This document shows, in pieces, positions 1-6,050 of a DNA stretch of 17,875 nt; positions within the stretch are counted from its first letter, which is position 1; each line of letters opens with the position of its first letter. The stretch is from an uncultured Bacteroides sp. (GTDB lineage Bacteria > Bacteroidota > Bacteroidia > Bacteroidales > Bacteroidaceae): the NCBI GenBank assembly GCA_905203765.1, contig CAJKXC010000051.1:1-17875 (forward strand). Reading direction: 5' to 3'. Made by a program: the position numbers and the translations under genes. Under the pieces are notes generated by a model. The model saw nothing but the letters and a program-made list of their open reading frames with translations. It did not search any database and was not told the DNA's origin.

Positions 1-51
1 AGCATCTGACTGTTAATCAGAGGGTCCTTGGTTCAAGTCCAAGAGGAAGAG
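1..51 (+). tRNA. tRNA-Asn (GTT), 3' part; 5' end outside window
   Basis: The visible part runs from the D-arm end through the anticodon arm, T arm and 3' acceptor strand. The anticodon stem TCTGA/TCAGA (5-9 and 17-21) encloses the loop CTGTTAA, which places anticodon GTT at 12-14 and reads Asn codons. The T stem CTTGG/CCAAG (27-31 and 39-43) encloses TTCAAGT. The acceptor 3' strand AGGAAGA (44-50) is followed by G51 as discriminator. A complete CCA is not encoded, so it would have to be added after transcription. The 5' acceptor strand and D arm lie before the window, so the gene is cut by the edge and not broken. Confidence 0.93.
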
Positions 52-55
52 CAAG

Positions 56-84
56 AAGGTTCGTCATTACGGCGAACCTTTTTT
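56..84 (+). terminator. Rho-independent terminator after tRNA-Asn
   Basis: The arms AAGGTTCG (56-63) and CGAACCTT (73-80) pair perfectly around a 9-nt loop. The T run that begins with the stem end continues to 84. It lies five bases after the tRNA 3' end and should end the tRNA transcript. Confidence 0.9.
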
Positions 85-114
85 GTTTTCCTATCCCGAA
101 AGTAACGCAAAGTC

Positions 115-146
115 TTTCCTTCTTTCAAAAGTTTAACATACATTTG
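115..146 (+). promoter_or_regulatory. Putative Bacteroides-type promoter for the 231-833 gene
   Basis: TACATTTG at 139-146 matches the TAnnTTTG -7 element. A weak -33 candidate, TTTC, sits at 115-118, 20 bases upstream. This would give a leader of roughly 80 nt before the ATG at 231. The -7 match is good and the -33 match is imperfect. Confidence 0.5.
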
Positions 147-230
147 CCAAGTGCAAATAAGGAATTACGCGGAAACACATGTCTTTATTCACAAGAAGAA
201 CATTTTATAAACTCAAAAACAAGAACCACA

Positions 231-833
231 ATGAAGACTTTTCTACTTTTACTACTGACGGGGCTCGCTTCCTGTCTGCTTTGCAAGGCACAAACCTCTC
301 CTGCTTCTGCCGAAAGATTCCGCCATCATGAGATTTCCGTCAGCTACGGTTTTCTTCCCATAACCGATGCAAACAGCATTGCCGAAGAAGTATTTGCACC
401 GGTAATGACCTTCGGCGCCTACAAAAGGGAAAGCACGAGTTACTACGGCGCACTGAACATCAGCTACTTCTACCGCTTCAACCACAGAATAAGTCTGGGA
501 GTTACCGGCGGACTGACCGGGAACAAAGGAACCGCCAGCAGCCTCTACGAAGCTCTGGACAGGAAGGCAAAAGACAACCGCACCTACCTGTTTGTCCTTC
601 CCACCTTCCGGTATCACTGGCTCACGCGCCCCAACTTCTCCCTGTATTCATCGGCAGGGCTGGGAGCTTACTTTCTCCGTAACAATATCGACGGGGAAAT
701 CTATCACAGAAACCGGTTTGCCTATCAGTTCAACTACCTGGGCATCGAGTACGGAAGGCAGTTCGCTTTCTTTGTAGAGTTCGGCGTAGGATATACGGGA
801 ACTATAATGGCAGGCGGCCGGTTCCGCTTTTAG
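231..833 (+). CDS. Small outer-membrane beta-barrel protein, hypothetical
   Basis: This is a 200-residue exported protein of unknown function. The N-terminus MKTFLLLLLTGLASCLLCKA-Q is a signal peptide with a likely signal peptidase I site before Gln; a lipobox-like LASC is present but less convincing. The mature part is rich in alternating aromatic and polar stretches (for example SYGFLPI, YYGALNISYFYRF, FAFFVEFGVGYTG) and ends in Arg-Phe-Arg-Phe. A terminal Phe is typical of Bam-inserted outer-membrane barrels, and the size suits an 8-stranded barrel. I chose the ATG at 231 over the in-frame TTG at 144 because the signal peptide begins there and the TTG overlaps the putative -7 box. The gene converges on the ComF-like gene with only 4 bp between the stop codons. 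No substrate can be inferred. Confidence 0.8.
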   Translation: MKTFLLLLLTGLASCLLCKAQTSPASAERFRHHEISVSYGFLPITDANSIAEEVFAPVMTFGAYKRESTSYYGALNISYFYRFNHRISLGVTGGLTGNKGTASSLYEALDRKAKDNRTYLFVLPTFRYHWLTRPNFSLYSSAGLGAYFLRNNIDGEIYHRNRFAYQFNYLGIEYGRQFAFFVEFGVGYTGTIMAGGRFRF

Positions 834-837
834 TCTG

Positions 838-1539
838 TCAATCCGCTACTGCCAGGGTCAGCACGCTGATGCGCACGCCTTCCAGTCCTTTAAGGGCATC
901 GGCGCAGGCGGTGGTGGTGGCGCCGGTGGTCAGCACATCGTCTACGATAAGGATATGTTTGCCGACAAGACGCCCGGGGCGGCGCAGGTGGAAGATGCCG
1001 TCCACATTCTCCCAACGCTCATAAGTAGACTTGCGTATCTGCGCTTCCGAATGCTTCCGCCGGATGACAGCAGAGGCGTCGAGAGGGATGCCCGCCACGG
1101 CAGAGACACCACGGGCGATATACTCGCTCTGGTTATACCCGCGAAGCCTCTGTTTGCGCGGATGCAACGGGACGGGAACAATGACGTCTATATCCCGGAA
1201 GAAATCCGCGGCAACGAGTTCGGCGGCAATGAAGCGGCCCATAATCTCTCCCAAATCCTTCCGTCCGCCATACTTCAGTTGATGCAGGATGCGGCGGAAG
1301 TCACCCCCCTTGCGGTAAAAGAAGAAAGAAGTGGCACGTTCCATGGGTATCTTTCCCCAAAAGACGCGCTCCACCGGGTTGTCCTTGATGGTATGGTAAT
1401 TCGTCCGGGGCATATCCATGTTGCATCTCAGGCAGATGCCCTCTTCTCCTTCCTGCAGAGGAGCGCCGCACACGGCGCACTGCCTCGGAAAGAACAGATG
1501 AACGAAGGAGAAGAGCCAGGTTTTAAGTGTATTTTCCAT
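838..1539 (-). CDS. ComF family phosphoribosyltransferase-like protein
   Basis: A 233-residue protein with the ComF layout. A short N-terminal zinc-binding segment has Cys21/Cys24 and Cys36/Cys39. It is followed by a type I phosphoribosyltransferase fold. The PRPP-binding signature IVDDVLTTGAT is at residues 198-208, and the family motif VPVPLHPRKQRLRGYNQSEY is at 121-140. ComF is needed for DNA uptake in competent bacteria, but homologues are widespread in species without known transformation, so the cellular role here is open. The length is usual for the family. It is the last gene of a minus-strand operon, 20 bp after the IMPase-family gene. Its stop codon faces that of the 231-833 gene with no hairpin visible between them. 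Confidence 0.93.
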   Translation of the reverse strand: MENTLKTWLFSFVHLFFPRQCAVCGAPLQEGEEGICLRCNMDMPRTNYHTIKDNPVERVFWGKIPMERATSFFFYRKGGDFRRILHQLKYGGRKDLGEIMGRFIAAELVAADFFRDIDVIVPVPLHPRKQRLRGYNQSEYIARGVSAVAGIPLDASAVIRRKHSEAQIRKSTYERWENVDGIFHLRRPGRLVGKHILIVDDVLTTGATTTACADALKGLEGVRISVLTLAVAD

Positions 1540-1559
1540 AATATTCTGTCGGTATGCCT

Positions 1560-2357
1560 TTAAAGTGGAGACACCTCTTGTACCAACTTCTGGAACAAAG
1601 GGTGCAGCGGTCCGTTGGTGGCTATGATATGATGCCCGTCTATAAAGTGATCGTTACCGTAGAAGTCGGTCACCTTGCCGCCTGCTTCCAGCACCATAAG
1701 GGCAGCGGCGGAGAAGTCCCACTTACCGATAAAGGCTTCCAGCCAGGCATCAAAGCGTCCGGCAGCCACGTAGCAGATGGCAAGTGCTGCCGAGCCGGTC
1801 ATGCGGATGCCGGCTACCTTGCCGTAAAGCTCGTGTATCAGGTGTTCGCCGGTACGGGCGTATTGCCCGGAGTTATAAGGCAGCTCCGCCACGACAAAGG
1901 CATCTTCCACCTGCCGGACGGAAGAGACTTGCATCCGTTCTCCATTGACATAAGCGCCGCCGCCCTGCCAGGCATAGAAGCACTCGTCGCGGCAAGGGTC
2001 GTAGACTACGCCCAGCAGCAAAGAGTCTTTGTTGCGCAGGGCGATGCAGACGCAATAGGGGGCATTGTCGTGGATATAGTTCGTTGTTCCGTCCAGCGGG
2101 TCTACCACCCAGCAATAAGGTTCGCCGGTATAGACGGCGGAGCCTTCTTCTACGATGAAGCCGGCTTCGGGCAGCAGTTCCCTGAGCGCCGATACGATTC
2201 TTCTTTCCGACTCCTTATCCACATAAGAGACATAATCGTGTGCATGCTTTTCCTGCACCATTTCCTGCCGGAAGCCTTTCCGTTCTTCCTTCAGGAAGCA
2301 TCCCGCCCGGCGGGCTATGCGACAGACTGAGTCTGTCAGTGTTTTCAGATCTTCCAT
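1560..2357 (-). CDS. Inositol monophosphatase family protein (SuhB/CysQ type)
   Basis: A 265-residue cytoplasmic Mg2+-dependent sugar-phosphate phosphatase. Family hallmarks are all present: the metal-ligand Glu in IVEEGS (about residue 70), the WVVDPLDGTTN motif with Asp86 and Asp89, GSAAL at 188-192, and WDFSAAAL with Asp214. Members hydrolyse inositol-1-phosphate, 3'-phosphoadenosine-5'-phosphate or fructose-1,6-bisphosphate, and the motifs do not decide between these. It is the middle gene of the operon, 34 bp after the exonuclease gene and 20 bp before the ComF-like gene. Pairing with a 3'-5' exonuclease would be compatible with nucleotide clean-up, but that is only inference. Codons 7-13 contain a perfect inverted repeat (see findings). 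Confidence 0.93.
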   Translation of the reverse strand: MEDLKTLTDSVCRIARRAGCFLKEERKGFRQEMVQEKHAHDYVSYVDKESERRIVSALRELLPEAGFIVEEGSAVYTGEPYCWVVDPLDGTTNYIHDNAPYCVCIALRNKDSLLLGVVYDPCRDECFYAWQGGGAYVNGERMQVSSVRQVEDAFVVAELPYNSGQYARTGEHLIHELYGKVAGIRMTGSAALAICYVAAGRFDAWLEAFIGKWDFSAAALMVLEAGGKVTDFYGNDHFIDGHHIIATNGPLHPLFQKLVQEVSPL

Positions 2358-2391
2358 ATTACAATCTTATTTCCTTTGCCGGCTTTCCCGC

Positions 2392-2895
2392 TTACCAATA
2401 AGCGGGCATTACTTCCCTGGCTATCCACGCACAGGCCTCGGCATCTGCCAATGCGTGGTGATGTTGTTCCAGTTGATAGCCGCAGCAGGCGGCTACCGTA
2501 TGCAGTTGATAATTGGGCAATCCCTTGATGACGCGGCGCGAGGCTTGCAGGGTACAGTAGAATTCATAATCGGGATAGTCCATGCTGTAAGTTCTGAACA
2601 CCGCCTTCAGGCAACCTTCGTCAAAAGGCTTGTTGTGCGCTACCAGCGGCAGGTCCTTGATAAGCGGTTCAATCTCCTTCCACACCTCGGGGAAGATGGG
2701 CGCCCGCTCGGTATCCGCCATCGTCAGCCCGTGCACACGGGTATTCCAGTAGGTGTAATACTCCGGTTCGGGACGAATCAGGCTGTAATAGCTATCCGCT
2801 ATCTCCCCGTCCCTGACGATGACTACTCCCACACTGCACACGCTGCAACGTTGCTCGTTAGCCGTTTCAAAATCAATAGCTGCAAAGTCTTTCAT
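2392..2895 (-). CDS. 3'-5' exonuclease, DnaQ/epsilon-like DEDDh family
   Basis: A 167-residue single-domain exonuclease. Exo I is AIDFET (Asp8, Glu10). Exo II is LVAHNKPFD (Asp92). Exo III is HHALADAEA, with His146 four residues before Asp151, which makes it DEDDh. Stand-alone domains of this type resemble the proofreading epsilon subunit or DinG-like exonuclease domains; no polymerase or helicase domain is attached. It would hydrolyse DNA or RNA 3' ends with two metal ions. It is the first gene of the minus-strand operon, transcribed from a region divergent to the toxin-antitoxin-like module. It ends 34 bp before the IMPase-family gene. The length is short but complete for this subfamily. 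Confidence 0.93.
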   Translation of the reverse strand: MKDFAAIDFETANEQRCSVCSVGVVIVRDGEIADSYYSLIRPEPEYYTYWNTRVHGLTMADTERAPIFPEVWKEIEPLIKDLPLVAHNKPFDEGCLKAVFRTYSMDYPDYEFYCTLQASRRVIKGLPNYQLHTVAACCGYQLEQHHHALADAEACAWIAREVMPAYW

Positions 2896-2916
2896 CCGGT
2901 ATTGCTTTTAGACGCT

Positions 2917-2924
2917 CAAAGATA
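2917..2924 (-). promoter_or_regulatory. Putative -7 box for the exonuclease/IMPase/ComF operon
   Basis: Read on the minus strand this is TATCTTTG, an exact TAnnTTTG match, 21 bases before the exonuclease ATG. No convincing -33 TTTG is seen at the usual distance. It lies within the 103-bp divergent region shared with the 2999-3712 module. Confidence 0.5.
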
Positions 2925-2943
2925 AAGAATAATGTATAAAGAA

Positions 2944-2974
2944 TTGTCCATTTACATAAAAAGACATACCTTTG
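2944..2974 (+). promoter_or_regulatory. Putative promoter of the GNAT toxin-antitoxin-like module
   Basis: TTG at 2944-2946 and TACCTTTG at 2967-2974 are 20 bases apart, matching the Bacteroides -33/-7 pattern. The start codon of the small gene is 24 bases further on. Short inverted arms ATGTA (2932-2936) and TACAT (2953-2957) flank the -33 element. They could be an operator for autoregulation, but 5-bp arms are weak evidence. Confidence 0.6.
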
Positions 2975-2983
2975 CACTGAAAG

Positions 2984-2990
2984 AAAGGAG
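2984..2990 (+). promoter_or_regulatory. Strong Shine-Dalgarno before the 50-residue gene
   Basis: AAAGGAG lies 8 bases before the ATG at 2999. Most other genes in this window lack such a sequence, as is usual in Bacteroidota. The partner toxin gene also lacks one. This would favour translation of the small protein over the acetyltransferase. Confidence 0.6.
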
Positions 2991-2998
2991 AAAATAAG

Positions 2999-3151
2999 AT
3001 GGCAAGACCCATAAAAGAAACACCGATTCTGCATGGTAAAGATGCACGCAGGTTCTTGGAACGCATGACAGAAGGGCGTAAAGAGACTCCCGAACAGCGT
3101 GAACGCAGAATTAAAGATTACAAATTGCTGATGAGCCGATTTGTAAAATAG
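2999..3151 (+). CDS. Small basic protein, probable antitoxin of the GNAT module
   Basis: A 50-residue protein that starts MARPIKETPILHGKDARRF and ends LLMSRFVK. It is highly charged, with many Arg/Lys and a Glu/Arg-rich helix-like middle (about 23-40). I see no ribbon-helix-helix DNA-binding domain of the DUF1778/TacA type, which is normally about 90 residues. Support for it being real comes from the strong Shine-Dalgarno, a -33/-7 promoter directly upstream, and the 6-nt gap to the acetyltransferase, which has no ribosome site of its own. By position it should be the antitoxin or a regulator of the downstream TacT-like enzyme. The antitoxin function is inference. I recall similar short proteins before GNAT genes in other Bacteroidales, but could not check this. 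Confidence 0.75.
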   Translation: MARPIKETPILHGKDARRFLERMTEGRKETPEQRERRIKDYKLLMSRFVK

Positions 3152-3157
3152 AAATAG

Positions 3158-3712
3158 ATGGAACAATATTATGAGTTAATCTCTAATTGCATCATACGCA
3201 AATTAGAGAAAGAAGAGATAGTGAAATCGTTCGATTGCGGAGACGCAGATCTGAACGATTTTATTTTGCACGAGTCCCAACTTTACCGGAAAGCACTGCT
3301 TGCAGTAAGTTACGTGCTCGAGACACAAACCGACAGACAAGTCATTGCCTATTTCAGTTTAGCCAATGATCGTATTTCCCTGACTGATTTTCAAGACAAG
3401 ACCTCGTTCAACCGCTTTCGCAAGAAACGCTTTGTGAATGAGAAACGTCTCAAAAGTTATCCCGCCGTTAAAATATGCCGCTTAGGGACTGACCTGTCTG
3501 TAAGAGGAATCGGCATCGGTACATCACTGCTAAACATGATAAAGAGTTATTTTCTGGATGACAACAAGACTGGATGCCGGTTCATCACAGTAGATGCTTA
3601 TGCTTCCGCCGTACCTTTCTATCTATTAAACGGCTTCGCCCCTTTGACAGAAGAGGATGAAAATTCCGAAACACGCTTACTTTACTTTGATCTTGAGGAA
3701 GTAATAGAATAA
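3158..3712 (+). CDS. GNAT acetyltransferase, TacT/AtaT-like probable toxin
   Basis: A 184-residue Gcn5-related acetyltransferase. The N-terminal FDCGDADLNDF (25-35) is the marker of TacT/AtaT-type toxins, which acetylate the amino group of aminoacyl-tRNA and stop translation. YFSL follows at 65-68. The acetyl-CoA pyrophosphate loop is RGIGIG (116-121). The C-terminal AVPFYLLNGF contains Tyr155 at the place of the catalytic Tyr of TacT. The C-terminus is somewhat longer and more acidic than that of TacT. No Shine-Dalgarno is visible, and the start is 6 nt after the stop of the small gene, which suggests translational coupling. Base composition is more AT-rich than in the flanking operons, consistent with a mobile module. 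A harmless small-molecule or protein acetyltransferase remains possible. Confidence 0.88.
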   Translation: MEQYYELISNCIIRKLEKEEIVKSFDCGDADLNDFILHESQLYRKALLAVSYVLETQTDRQVIAYFSLANDRISLTDFQDKTSFNRFRKKRFVNEKRLKSYPAVKICRLGTDLSVRGIGIGTSLLNMIKSYFLDDNKTGCRFITVDAYASAVPFYLLNGFAPLTEEDENSETRLLYFDLEEVIE

Positions 3713-3735
3713 AAATCCCCATCCATATTGATTTA

Positions 3736-3760
3736 AGAGAGGAATACGCCTCTCTCCTTT
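3736..3760 (+). terminator. Possible terminator after the GNAT gene
   Basis: AGAGAGG (3736-3742) and CCTCTCT (3749-3755) form a 7-bp stem with a 6-nt loop, 24 bases after the stop. The following tract, CCTTT, is a poor U run, so termination strength is uncertain. Confidence 0.45.
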
Positions 3761-3997
3761 CAAAGTGACAGAATGTATTTTCAACCGCGGCTGCTTGCCC
3801 CGTTTCCCGACGAACGGCAGGGGAATGGAAAGAAAGCAACCTCGCGGATTAGCGGAATAGCAGCGTGAAGGGTATTCGGAAGAAAACGAATCAAATGGAG
3901 AAGCATTCCGTTTGGTTTGCATCATGGTGGATGGTGCGGGGCTGATATCCGGGCAATCTAATATTCGGCAGCAGCCGTTCTGCCTGTTACAAGTAGC

Positions 3998-4151
3998 GAG
4001 ACATACCGTCCCTTTTTGCTACATATATAGTTCCCGGTCGGGGCATCTATACTTCCCCCGAGCAAAACATATAGTCTTTTCACCCAAAACATATAGTCTT
4101 TCGAGGCAAAACAGATAATCTATCACCGCAAAACACACCATCTATTTCGAT
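3998..4151. repeat. Degenerate 22-bp tandem repeat, about seven units
   Basis: In strict 22-bp phase from 3998, unit starts fall at 3998, 4020, 4042, 4064, 4086, 4108 and 4130. The best copies, 4064-4085 and 4086-4107, share AAAACATATAGTCTTT. The next begins AAAACAGATAATCTAT and the last AAAACACACCATCTAT. The three earlier units keep ACATACCGTC, ATATAGT and CTATACT in the same register. There are no unique spacers between identical repeats, so this is not a CRISPR array, and no open frame follows the 22-bp period. Function is unknown. Confidence 0.75.
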
Positions 4152-4300
4152 GAATTGAATATTCTTCGCCTCGTTTTCGTATAATGCCTGCATATTATAC
4201 AGTATTTTCGTATATTCATTCCCGCCTTTATGCACGGATTCTCTATTTGCGCTCCCTTGCCGAAACTGCTATGACAGCAAATCGGAAGATTCACCGCCTT

Positions 4301-4334
4301 TTTGCAAAGCAAACGCCTATTTTTCTTATCTTTG
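4301..4334 (+). promoter_or_regulatory. Putative promoter of the acyltransferase-Nudix pair
   Basis: TTTG at 4301-4304 and TATCTTTG at 4327-4334 are 22 bases apart, and the ATG at 4381 is 46 bases after the -7 box. The -7 match is exact; the spacing is slightly long. Confidence 0.55.
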
Positions 4335-4380
4335 CCGCTCACTATTACTTATTACTAATCAGAAAAACCGAAAAAGAGAG

Positions 4381-5469
4381 ATGAAACGTATTGTTTTCTT
4401 GGATTACGTGCGTGTGTTTGCATGCTTCCTTGTGATTGTTGTCCATGCCAGTGAGAACTTTTACGGCGCTGCCGGCTCCACAGATATGGCAGGACCGCAG
4501 TCCTATCTGGCCAACGAAGCCGACCGCCTGTGGGTGTCCGTATACGACGGATTCTCGCGTATGGCAGTGCCCCTGTTCATGATTGTCTCCGCCTACCTTC
4601 TTGTGCCGATGAAGAAAGAACAGAGCATGTGGCAATTCTACCGCCACCGCTTCACCCGCATCCTTCCGCCGTTCTTCATCTTCATGATACTGTACAGCAC
4701 CCTGCCGCTGTTGTGGGGACAGATAGACGGAGCGACTTCCATGACGGACCTCTCGCGGCTATTGCTCAACTTCCCCTCGCAAGCCGGACACCTCTGGTTC
4801 ATGTATCCCCTTATCAGCCTTTACCTCTTCATCCCCATCATATCCCCGTGGTTGGAGAAAGCCACCGCTAAAGAAGAACGCTTCTTCATCGGGCTGTTCG
4901 CGCTGTCTACCTGTATGCCCTACCTCAACCGGTGGTTCGGCGAAGTATGGGGACAGTGTTTCTGGAACGAATATCATATGCTGTGGTACTTCTCGGGTTA
5001 CCTGGGCTACCTCGTACTGGCGCATTACATACGGGTGCACCTCACGTGGAACCGCTCCACGCGTCTTTCCGTCGGAACGGTTCTGATGGTTGTCGGGGCT
5101 GCGCTGACTATCTACTCGTTCTACGTCCAGGCTGTGCCCGGCGAGACGCTCACCACTCCCGTCATAGAGATAGGCTGGGCGTTCTGCACCATCAACTGCG
5201 TGCTCCTCACGGCGGGCACGTTCCTGATGTTCTCCTGCATCGAACGCGCCACTCCCCCGCGCCTTGTAACGGAAATGTCAAAGCTGAGTTATGGCATCTA
5301 CCTGATGCACATCTTCTGGCTGGGACTGTGGGTAACGGTATTCAAGCATACGCTGGGACTGCCTACCGTTGCCGCCATCCCCTGCATTGCAGTAACGACC
5401 TTCGTCTGCTGCTTGGTGACGGCTAAACTTATCTCCTACGTGCCCGGCAGCAAATGGATTATAGGATAA
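4381..5469 (+). CDS. Acyltransferase 3 family integral membrane protein
   Basis: A 362-residue polytopic inner-membrane O-acyltransferase of the OafA/WecH type. The family start is clear: FLDYVRVFACFLVIVVHAS, with the essential His22 in the first membrane segment. SRMAVPLFMIVSAYLL (about 59-74) follows, corresponding to the usual PLFF-x-I-SGYL segment. About ten hydrophobic helices are visible, and the C-terminal YGIYLMHIFWLGLW is also typical. Such enzymes use a cytoplasmic acyl donor to acylate surface glycans, lipids or peptidoglycan-linked sugars. No glycan locus surrounds it, so the acceptor cannot be named. The stop codon overlaps the Nudix start (TAATG at 5467-5471). The antisense frames are shadows. 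Confidence 0.92.
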   Translation: MKRIVFLDYVRVFACFLVIVVHASENFYGAAGSTDMAGPQSYLANEADRLWVSVYDGFSRMAVPLFMIVSAYLLVPMKKEQSMWQFYRHRFTRILPPFFIFMILYSTLPLLWGQIDGATSMTDLSRLLLNFPSQAGHLWFMYPLISLYLFIPIISPWLEKATAKEERFFIGLFALSTCMPYLNRWFGEVWGQCFWNEYHMLWYFSGYLGYLVLAHYIRVHLTWNRSTRLSVGTVLMVVGAALTIYSFYVQAVPGETLTTPVIEIGWAFCTINCVLLTAGTFLMFSCIERATPPRLVTEMSKLSYGIYLMHIFWLGLWVTVFKHTLGLPTVAAIPCIAVTTFVCCLVTAKLISYVPGSKWIIG

Positions 5470-5993
5470 TGGAACACCCTCTTTCACAATTCAAGTATTG
5501 CCCCAAGTGCGGTTCGGCGCACTTCGAGGTTCATAACGGCAAGTCGAAGCAATGCGCCGACTGCGGGTTTGTGTATTACTTCAATCCCTCTTCCGCCACG
5601 GTGGCGCTGATTCTGAACCGGCAGAACGAACTGCTGGTATGCCGCCGCGCCAAAGACCCCGCCAAAGGTACGCTGGACCTTCCCGGTGGTTTCATCGACA
5701 TCGCGGAGACGGGCGAAGAAGGCGTTGCCCGCGAAGTAAAGGAAGAGACGGGCCTGGTGGTGACAGGGACGGAGTACCTGTTCTCACTGCCCAACATCTA
5801 CATCTACTGCGGCTTCCCCGTGCACACGCTGGATATGTTCTTCCGCTGCACCGTGGCGGACACCCTGCACTTCCAGGCGATGGACGACGCCGCCGAAGCC
5901 TTCTTCCTTCCTTTGGAAGATATCAGACCGGAAGATTTCGGGCTGGATTCCATACGCCGGGGACTGGAGATATTCCTAAAAAAGCCAAACTAA
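5469..5993 (+). CDS. Zinc-ribbon Nudix hydrolase
   Basis: A 174-residue cytoplasmic pyrophosphohydrolase. An N-terminal zinc ribbon uses Cys11/Cys14 and Cys29/Cys32. The Nudix domain has a complete box, with Gly74, Glu80 and REVKEETGL at 88-96, which agrees exactly with GX5EX7REUXEEXGU and gives the Mg2+-binding helix. The layout resembles NudC-like and ADP-ribose/NADH-type Nudix enzymes, but it is shorter than NudC and lacks its SQPWPFP-type signature, so the substrate is open. The start at 5469 overlaps the acyltransferase stop by one base, which implies translational coupling. An ATG at 5454 in the same frame would add five residues and is less likely. Confidence 0.92.
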   Translation: MEHPLSQFKYCPKCGSAHFEVHNGKSKQCADCGFVYYFNPSSATVALILNRQNELLVCRRAKDPAKGTLDLPGGFIDIAETGEEGVAREVKEETGLVVTGTEYLFSLPNIYIYCGFPVHTLDMFFRCTVADTLHFQAMDDAAEAFFLPLEDIRPEDFGLDSIRRGLEIFLKKPN

Positions 5994-6018
5994 TGTAACA
6001 TATCCCGACTAAAACACG

Positions 6019-6026
6019 TACTTTTG
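6019..6026 (+). promoter_or_regulatory. Putative -7 box for the TPR-barrel operon
   Basis: TACTTTTG is an exact TAnnTTTG match, 24 bases before the ATG at 6051. No clear TTTG lies at the -33 position. No hairpin terminator is visible after the Nudix gene, so read-through from upstream is also possible. Confidence 0.5.
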
Positions 6027-6050
6027 TAAAACACCTATTCTATTAAGAAG

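Larger units (their letters stand above)
3713..4380. other. 668-bp stretch without a convincing gene
   Basis: This stretch separates the toxin module from the acyltransferase. Open frames here (on either strand, up to about 80 codons) have no start signal, no recognisable domain and odd composition. It holds the weak hairpin at 3736-3755, a 22-bp periodic repeat at 3998-4151 and a promoter at 4301-4334. The segment of about 3755-3960 is more GC-rich. Read on the minus strand it gives a CHFERREA-like peptide string, of the kind I associate with dispersed intergenic repeats in Bacteroidota. That identification is from memory and uncertain. Confidence 0.55.

Noticed and set aside
144..230. N-terminal extension of the barrel gene from a TTG at 144
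   Set aside because: The extension is not signal-like, the TTG overlaps the putative -7 box, and a clean signal peptide begins at the ATG at 231.
2873..3166. 97-codon minus-strand frame opposite the small antitoxin-like gene
   Set aside because: It overlaps the exonuclease start and the divergent promoters and lacks a domain; the + strand small gene has promoter, ribosome site and operon spacing.
3677..3925. 82-codon minus-strand frame after the GNAT gene
   Set aside because: No start signal or recognisable domain; composition fits repeated intergenic DNA better than a gene.
3912..4118. 68-codon + strand frame running through the 22-bp repeat
   Set aside because: 22 is not a multiple of three, so the repeat does not make a periodic peptide, and no promoter or ribosome site precedes it.
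3998..4151. CRISPR array
   Set aside because: Units are 22 bp and directly adjacent, with graded divergence and no unique spacers; no cas gene is in the window. The same holds for 17681-17875.
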